This document shows, one piece after another, positions 6,273 through 10,129 of a stretch of DNA of 10,129 bases. This DNA is from an uncultured Hyphomicrobiales bacterium. GTDB lineage: Bacteria > Pseudomonadota > Alphaproteobacteria > Rhizobiales > Beijerinckiaceae. The translations under genes and the position numbers were made by a program. The notes beneath the pieces were generated by a model that made no database searches, was not told where the DNA came from, and saw only the letters and a list, made by a program, of their open reading frames with translations. The number at the start of each line of letters is the position of its first letter. Position 1 is the stretch's first letter. The stretch covers positions 1 to 10,129 of the forward strand of contig CAIXDD010000498.1 in NCBI GenBank assembly GCA_903918155.1, read 5' to 3'.

Positions 6273-8177
6273 TCAATTCTGTTCGCCGCCGCCGACGACC
6301 ATGCGCACGGCGGACTCGTTGATGCGCACGCCGAGATCGGCCTGCGTCTTCGTGATGAATTGCTGCAGCATGTCCTCGGTGATCGCCTCGCGCAAGCGCG
6401 GGGCGATGGCCTTGATGAGCGCGCTCTCCCCGTCGAACGGCGGGGTGGCGGAATCGAGCACCTTGAAGACGACGCGGTCGGCGCCCGCCGATGCGGAGGC
6501 GACGGCGCCCGTCCCGATGGTGAAGGCGCGCACGGCGGCCGCTGGCGGCAGGCTTTGCGAGCCGTTGCGCTTCACGTCGGCGGCGACCTGCGCTTCAAGC
6601 CCGATGCTTTTGGCCACGGCCTCGACGCTTTCGCCCGCCTCGATCCGTCTGGCGAGATCGCCGGCCATGCGCTGCAGCGCGCGGTCGATCTCCTCGTCGA
6701 TCCAGGCTTTCGTCGCCCGCTCGCGGACTTCCGCCAGCGTGCGGTCGCGCGCGGGATCGATGTCGGAGATTTCGAACCAGACATAGCCGTTTTCGCGCGT
6801 GTTCAGCACGTCGTTGTCCACGCCGACGTCGGAGGCGAAGATCGCGCGCAGCAATTCGTCGCGCTCGGGCAGGTCGGCTATGGGCGCGCCGTCGCGACCT
6901 TGTCCGAACTGGTCGACGGCGTCCACGATCCGCGCCTGCAGGCCCAGCGCGCCGGCGGCTTCCGCCAGCGGCTTGCCGGACGTGCGCTGATCCTCGATGC
7001 GGTCGCGCGCCTTCATCGCCTCGTCGCGCGAACGCCGCTCGGCGATTTCGCGCTTCACGCTCTGCGCCACGTCCTCGAAGGGACGGGTGGATTGCGGCTC
7101 GACCTTGCCCACGCGCAGCAGCGTGAAGCCGAAGGCCGTTTTCAGCGGCTCGCCCACCTCGCCTTCCTTCAGCGCGAAGGCGGCTTGCGCGACGGCGGGA
7201 TCGGCGAATTCGCCCCAGGTGAGAAGGCCGAGCGAGACGTCCTTCTCCGACAGGCCGCGTTCGCTGGCGAGCGCCTCGAAACGCTCGCCCGCTTTCGCCT
7301 TTTCGAAAGCCGCGCGCGCGTCCGCCTCGTTGGGATAGACGATCTGCTGCACGTCGCGGCGCTCGGGCTGGGAGAAGCGCGCCTTGCTCTGGCCATAGAC
7401 CGCGCGCGCGTCCGCGTCTGCGATGCGCTGCGGATCGACGAGGTTGGCGGGCGAGACGGCGAGAATGGCGACGCGGCGATATTCAGGCGCGCGGAACGCG
7501 GCCTTGTTCGCCTCGTAATAGTCCTTCAGCGCCTCGTCGGTGGGCGCAGGCGCAGGATCGATCTTCGACGCGGGCAGGGTGAAGAACTCCACGCTGCGCG
7601 TTTCGGCGTCGTATTGGTGCACGGCTTCGAGCAGGACTTGCGGGACGTTCGCCTCGCCTGCGATGGACAGCGCCAGCTCGCGGCGCACATAGATGAGGCG
7701 TTGCTCCTGCACGAAGCGCTGTTCGTTGGGATAGCCCGCCTCGCGCAGCGCGTCGTTGAAGCGCTGGCGGTCGAACTGGCCGGTCGCGCCGTGGAAGGCG
7801 GGATCGTTGACGATGACCTGCGCGATGTCGCGCTCGCCCATGGCGAGGCCGAGAGATTTCGCGCGCTGGTCGAGGGCGGCGTCCGAGATGAGGCGGGACA
7901 GGACCGCGCGGTCGACGCCGGCGGCGCGCGCCTGATCGGACGTGATCGCGCGGCGGGACTCGCGTTGCAGGTTCTGCAGCTGGGTCTGATAGGCGGTGCG
8001 ATAGGCCTCGGTCGAAATCTCGACGTCGCCCACGCGCGCGACATTGGAGACCCCGATCCCCCGAAAAATGTCGCCGATGCCCCAGACCGCGAAGCTGAGG
8101 ATCAGGATGCTGAACAGGATCGTCACGACCGCCTTGCCGAGCCAGCTTTTGGAAGCCCGGCGCATGCCTTCCAGCAT
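6273..8177 (-). CDS. ppiD: Membrane-anchored SurA/PpiD-like periplasmic folding factor (degenerate parvulin domain)
   Basis: A 634-residue PpiD-like protein, expected to be held in the inner membrane with its bulk in the periplasm, helping secreted and outer membrane proteins fold. One N-terminal membrane helix (about 16-36, KAVVTILFSILILSFAVWGIG region) is preceded by basic residues. A SurA_N-type helical domain follows (about 40-190, including GQFDRQRFNDALREAG at 133-148). A parvulin-like domain covers about 265-358, and a long C-terminal helical region completes the protein. In the parvulin domain the usual HIL motif reads QQIV (277-280), and the later conserved His of the GxHII strand is replaced (FGFTLLRV, 349-356). 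Isomerase activity is therefore doubtful, as reported for E. coli PpiD. The chosen ATG at 8177 has AGGA about 10 nt upstream; ATG 8165 is an alternative. It runs into trpE after 4 nt and is divergent from tpiA. Confidence 0.9.
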   Translation of the reverse strand: MLEGMRRASKSWLGKAVVTILFSILILSFAVWGIGDIFRGIGVSNVARVGDVEISTEAYRTAYQTQLQNLQRESRRAITSDQARAAGVDRAVLSRLISDAALDQRAKSLGLAMGERDIAQVIVNDPAFHGATGQFDRQRFNDALREAGYPNEQRFVQEQRLIYVRRELALSIAGEANVPQVLLEAVHQYDAETRSVEFFTLPASKIDPAPAPTDEALKDYYEANKAAFRAPEYRRVAILAVSPANLVDPQRIADADARAVYGQSKARFSQPERRDVQQIVYPNEADARAAFEKAKAGERFEALASERGLSEKDVSLGLLTWGEFADPAVAQAAFALKEGEVGEPLKTAFGFTLLRVGKVEPQSTRPFEDVAQSVKREIAERRSRDEAMKARDRIEDQRTSGKPLAEAAGALGLQARIVDAVDQFGQGRDGAPIADLPERDELLRAIFASDVGVDNDVLNTRENGYVWFEISDIDPARDRTLAEVRERATKAWIDEEIDRALQRMAGDLARRIEAGESVEAVAKSIGLEAQVAADVKRNGSQSLPPAAAVRAFTIGTGAVASASAGADRVVFKVLDSATPPFDGESALIKAIAPRLREAITEDMLQQFITKTQADLGVRINESAVRMVVGGGEQN

Positions 8178-8215
8178 TTTCGTCTCGTCCTTTTGGGGGC
8201 GGGCGGCTGCCGGCG

Positions 8216-8228
8216 CCCCAGTCTGGGG
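8216..8228. repeat. 13-bp palindrome CCCCAG-T-CTGGGG
   Basis: Perfect 6-bp inverted repeat around a single base in the ppiD-tpiA spacer. The one-base centre cannot form an RNA hairpin loop without opening the stem, so a DNA-level operator for a dimeric regulator is more likely than a terminator. The regulator is unknown. Confidence 0.4.
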
Positions 8229-8241
8229 GAAGGGCCCTCAT

Positions 8242-8258
8242 AGCCGCTGCAAGCGGCT
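8242..8258. repeat. 17-bp palindrome AGCCGCT-GCA-AGCGGCT
   Basis: Perfect 7-bp inverted repeat with a 3-bp centre. It overlaps a second dyad, TGCAA (8248-8252) with TTGCA (8259-8263). It sits 57 bp before the tpiA ATG and 64 bp before the ppiD ATG, where an operator could act on both. On the plus strand the arm is followed by only three T residues, so a terminator reading is weak. No regulator is assigned. Confidence 0.45.
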
Positions 8259-8304
8259 TTGCATAGCGCGCGGGCTCTGCTAACGGCGGGGCGCATCAAT
8301 TCGC

Positions 8305-8310
8305 AAGGAG
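8305..8310 (+). promoter_or_regulatory. Ribosome binding site of tpiA
   Basis: AAGGAG lies 5 nt before the ATG at 8316. It decides this start over an in-frame ATG at 8259, 19 codons upstream, which would place non-conserved residues before the family N-terminus. Confidence 0.88.
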
Positions 8311-8315
8311 CGCCT

Positions 8316-9071
8316 ATGACCGCCAAGCCCCGCCCCCTCGTCGCCGGCAATTGGAAGATGAACGGCCTCAAGGCCGCATTGGGCGAGATCGAGGCCATGG
8401 CGCGGGGCTGCGACGCGGCCTTGCGCGCGCGGGTGGATCTTCTGATCTGCCCGCCCGCCACTCTGGCGGGCGCGGCCGTGGGCGCCGCCGGCGGGCTGAT
8501 CGCCATCGGCGGGCAGGATTGCCATCCCAAGGCCGCGGGCGCCCATACGGGCGACGTCTCCGCCGACATGCTGAAGGATCTGGGCGCGGCTTATGTGATC
8601 GTGGGCCATTCCGAGCGGCGCGCGGACCATGGCGAGACCAGCGCGCTCGTGCGGGCCAAGGCGCAGGCGGGGCTGCGCGCCGGGCTCGTCGCCATCATTT
8701 GCGTGGGGGAGACGGAGGGCGAGCGCAAGGCCGGGCGCACGCTGGAGATCGTCGGCGCGCAGCTGCGCGACTCCCTGCCCGAGGGCGCCAGCGCGACGCA
8801 GGTCGTGATCGCCTATGAGCCCGTCTGGGCTATCGGCACGGGCCTCACGCCCACCGCCGCCGACGTCGCGCAAGTCCACGCCTTCATCCGCGCGCAGCTG
8901 GGCCAGGCGATGGGCGCGCAGGGCGCGGGCGTGCGCATTCTCTATGGCGGGTCGGTCAAGCCCTCCAACGCCGTCGAGCTAATGGGCGTGGCGAATGTCG
9001 ACGGGGCGCTCGTGGGCGGGGCGAGCCTCACGGCGACGGATTTTCTGGGCGTCGCCGCCGCCTATCGCTGA
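8316..9071 (+). CDS. tpiA: Triosephosphate isomerase
   Basis: Cytosolic TIM-barrel enzyme that interconverts dihydroxyacetone phosphate and glyceraldehyde 3-phosphate in glycolysis and gluconeogenesis. At 251 residues it has the standard length. AGNWKMNG (10-17) supplies N12 and catalytic K14; VIVGHSERR (94-102) supplies catalytic H98; AYEPVWAIGTG (166-176) supplies the general base E168 and the flexible loop 6. The phosphate-binding YGGSVKP (210-216) and VGGASL (233-238) complete the site. All catalytic residues are present. The gene is divergent from ppiD, and its stop overlaps the convergent cinA stop by 10 bp, leaving no space for a terminator between them. Confidence 0.98.
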   Translation: MTAKPRPLVAGNWKMNGLKAALGEIEAMARGCDAALRARVDLLICPPATLAGAAVGAAGGLIAIGGQDCHPKAAGAHTGDVSADMLKDLGAAYVIVGHSERRADHGETSALVRAKAQAGLRAGLVAIICVGETEGERKAGRTLEIVGAQLRDSLPEGASATQVVIAYEPVWAIGTGLTPTAADVAQVHAFIRAQLGQAMGAQGAGVRILYGGSVKPSNAVELMGVANVDGALVGGASLTATDFLGVAAAYR

Positions 9072-9568
9072 GCGATTCTGGCTTCGAGCAGATCGAGCGC
9101 GGTCTCCAGCGCGCGGCGGCGCACCTGCGCGCGGCCGATGTCGCCGAAGCGCATTTCGAGCGGGCGCACCTCTTCCCCGCGCCGGGCGCTGGCGAAATGC
9201 ACGAGGCCGACGGGCTTGTCCGGCGAGCCGCCGCCGGGGCCGGCCACGCCGGTGATCGATACGCAGACGTCGGCGCGCGAATGGGCGAGCGCGCCTTGCG
9301 CGAGCGCGGCGGCGGTCTGCGCGCTCACCGCGCCATGGGCGGCCAGCGTGCCGCCGGGCACGCCGAGCATGTCCTGCTTCGCCTCGTTCGAATAGACCAC
9401 GAAGCCGCGCTCCACGACGGCGGAGGAGCCGGGAATCTCCGTGAGCAGGGCGGCGAGCAGGCCGCCCGTGCAGGATTCCGCGGTCGCGATCTTCAGCCCT
9501 GCCGCGCGCGCCAGATCCAGCAGCGCCGCCGCGCGCGCGATCAGGGGCGCGTCGAAAAACGCGCTCAT
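9062..9568 (-). CDS. pncC: CinA C-terminal-type nicotinamide-nucleotide amidohydrolase (PncC family)
   Basis: A 168-residue single-domain protein matching the CinA C-terminal domain. Characterised members deamidate nicotinamide mononucleotide to nicotinic acid mononucleotide in pyridine nucleotide salvage. The family's nucleophile region TAESCTGG (29-36, Ser32 the likely nucleophile) is intact, as are VVYSNEAKQDMLGV (57-70), SITGVAGPGGG (104-114) and PVGLVHFA (119-126). There is no N-terminal molybdopterin-binding-like CinA domain, so this is the short form. The start ATG overlaps the ispDF stop in an ATGA arrangement, showing tight translational coupling. The 3' end overlaps the tpiA 3' end by 10 bp. 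It could equally be named cinA. Activity is inferred from the family. Confidence 0.93.
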   Translation of the reverse strand: MSAFFDAPLIARAAALLDLARAAGLKIATAESCTGGLLAALLTEIPGSSAVVERGFVVYSNEAKQDMLGVPGGTLAAHGAVSAQTAAALAQGALAHSRADVCVSITGVAGPGGGSPDKPVGLVHFASARRGEEVRPLEMRFGDIGRAQVRRRALETALDLLEARIAQR

Positions 9569-10129
9569 TCCGCGACCCAGGGCAGGCGGATCGTGGCGAT
9601 CGCCTGAACGGCCACGCCTTCGCGCCGTCCCGTGAAACCGAGCTTTTCGGAGGTCGTGGCCTTGATGGCCACGCGGCCCGGCGGCAGGGCGCAGATGCGC
9701 GCGACGCTCGCGCGGATCGCGTCGCGATGCGGGCCGATCTTGGGCGCCTCGCAGATGATGGTGGCGTCCAGATGCGCGATCACGCCCCCGCGCGCGGCCA
9801 CGCGCGCCACCGCATCCGCCAGAAAGGCGTCCGAGGCCGCGCCTTTCCAGCGCATGTCGGAGGGGGGGAAATGCGCGCCGATGTCGCCGTCCGCCAGCGC
9901 GCCGAGAAGGGCGTCGGTGAGCGCATGCAGCAGGACGTCGGCGTCCGAATGGCCGACAAGGCCCGCGTCATGGGCGATCTTCACGCCGCCCAGCCACACA
10001 TGGTCGCCGGGCCCGAAGGCGTGCACGTCATAGCCGAGCCCGGTGCGGATGTCGGCAAGCTCCGTCAGGAGGCGCGCTTGCGCCATGGCGAAATCCTCTT
10101 CCGTGGTCAGTTTGAAATTGCCCGCCTCG
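9565..10129 (-). CDS. ispDF: Bifunctional IspD/IspF (MEP pathway), C-terminal part (5' end outside window)
   Basis: Cytosolic enzyme of the non-mevalonate isoprenoid pathway. The IspF domain converts 4-diphosphocytidyl-methylerythritol 2-phosphate to 2-C-methylerythritol 2,4-cyclodiphosphate; the IspD domain makes the CDP-methylerythritol precursor. Counting from the ATG at 10086, the IspF domain has GLGYDVHAF (16-24) with metal ligands D20 and H22, HSDADVLLH (46-54) with H54, DIGAHFPPSD (68-77) and ATTSEKLGFTGR (143-154), all as expected. That ATG is internal: upstream codons read EAGNFKLTTEEDFA without a stop or ribosome site up to the window edge. They match the C-terminal tail of IspD (compare the DNIKVTRPEDLALA region of E. 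coli IspD). The gene is therefore the fused IspDF common in alphaproteobacteria, with the IspD catalytic part off-window. Its stop overlaps the cinA-type gene start (ATGA). Confidence 0.95.
   Translation of the reverse strand, partial: EAGNFKLTTEEDFAMAQARLLTELADIRTGLGYDVHAFGPGDHVWLGGVKIAHDAGLVGHSDADVLLHALTDALLGALADGDIGAHFPPSDMRWKGAASDAFLADAVARVAARGGVIAHLDATIICEAPKIGPHRDAIRASVARICALPPGRVAIKATTSEKLGFTGRREGVAVQAIATIRLPWVAE

Larger units (their letters stand above)
8178..8315. promoter_or_regulatory. Divergent ppiD-tpiA promoter region with two palindromes
   Basis: These 138 bp separate the divergent ppiD and tpiA starts and must hold control sequences for both. It contains two compact dyads, listed separately at 8216-8228 and 8242-8258. 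I found no -35/-10 pair with good spacing on either strand, so no promoter is called. Confidence 0.5.

Noticed and set aside
4664..6322. 552-residue open frame on the plus strand opposite trpE.
   Set aside because: Arg/Ala/His/Asp-rich composition typical of a mirror frame of a GC-biased gene; TrpE on the other strand is unambiguous.
6249..8243. 664-residue open frame on the plus strand opposite ppiD.
   Set aside because: Composition of an antisense shadow with no family motif. The ppiD frame has a membrane helix, SurA_N features and a ribosome site.
1..10129. Search for CRISPR arrays, tRNA/rRNA genes, insertion sequences, integrase sites and tandem repeats.
   Set aside because: Nothing found by eye. 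Repeated GCGCGC tracts are due to base composition and codon use, not a repeat family.

Overview
The window is a GC-rich, densely coded piece of bacterial chromosome. It holds nine protein-coding genes, two of them cut by the window edges. Protein sequences and gene order point to an alphaproteobacterium, most likely Hyphomicrobiales/Rhizobiales: tpiA divergent from a PpiD-like gene that runs into trpE, and a fused ispDF followed by a stand-alone CinA C-terminal-type gene. The genus cannot be fixed from the sequence alone. I saw no RNA genes, insertion sequences, phage genes or CRISPR arrays.

Layout from left to right. (1) The 3' end of valS (plus) meets phrB (minus), with a 21-bp hairpin-containing gap between them. 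(2) A cytosolic LVIVD-type beta-propeller protein (minus) lies just upstream of phrB. It is divergent from a Tat-exported TctC/Bug solute-binding protein (plus); a 147-bp spacer separates the two starts. (3) The TctC gene converges on trpE (minus) across a strong hairpin. trpE lies 4 bp behind a membrane-anchored PpiD/SurA-like chaperone gene (minus), so the two are probably co-transcribed. (4) tpiA (plus) is divergent from ppiD across 138 bp that contain two compact palindromes. (5) tpiA and cinA/pncC (minus) overlap tail to tail by 10 bp. cinA shares an ATGA overlap with the bifunctional ispDF gene, which runs off the right edge.

Most of the content is housekeeping: valyl-tRNA charging, tryptophan synthesis, envelope protein folding, glycolysis, pyridine nucleotide salvage, isoprenoid synthesis and DNA repair. 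The accessory-looking part is the block at about 2434-4695, the LVIVD propeller plus orphan TctC. It sits directly after trpE, where some relatives carry trpG/trpD/trpC, and is the best candidate here for undescribed biology. The LVIVD protein has an unusual number of His-containing motifs for an unannotated propeller. I found no strong evidence for a wholly new multi-gene system.
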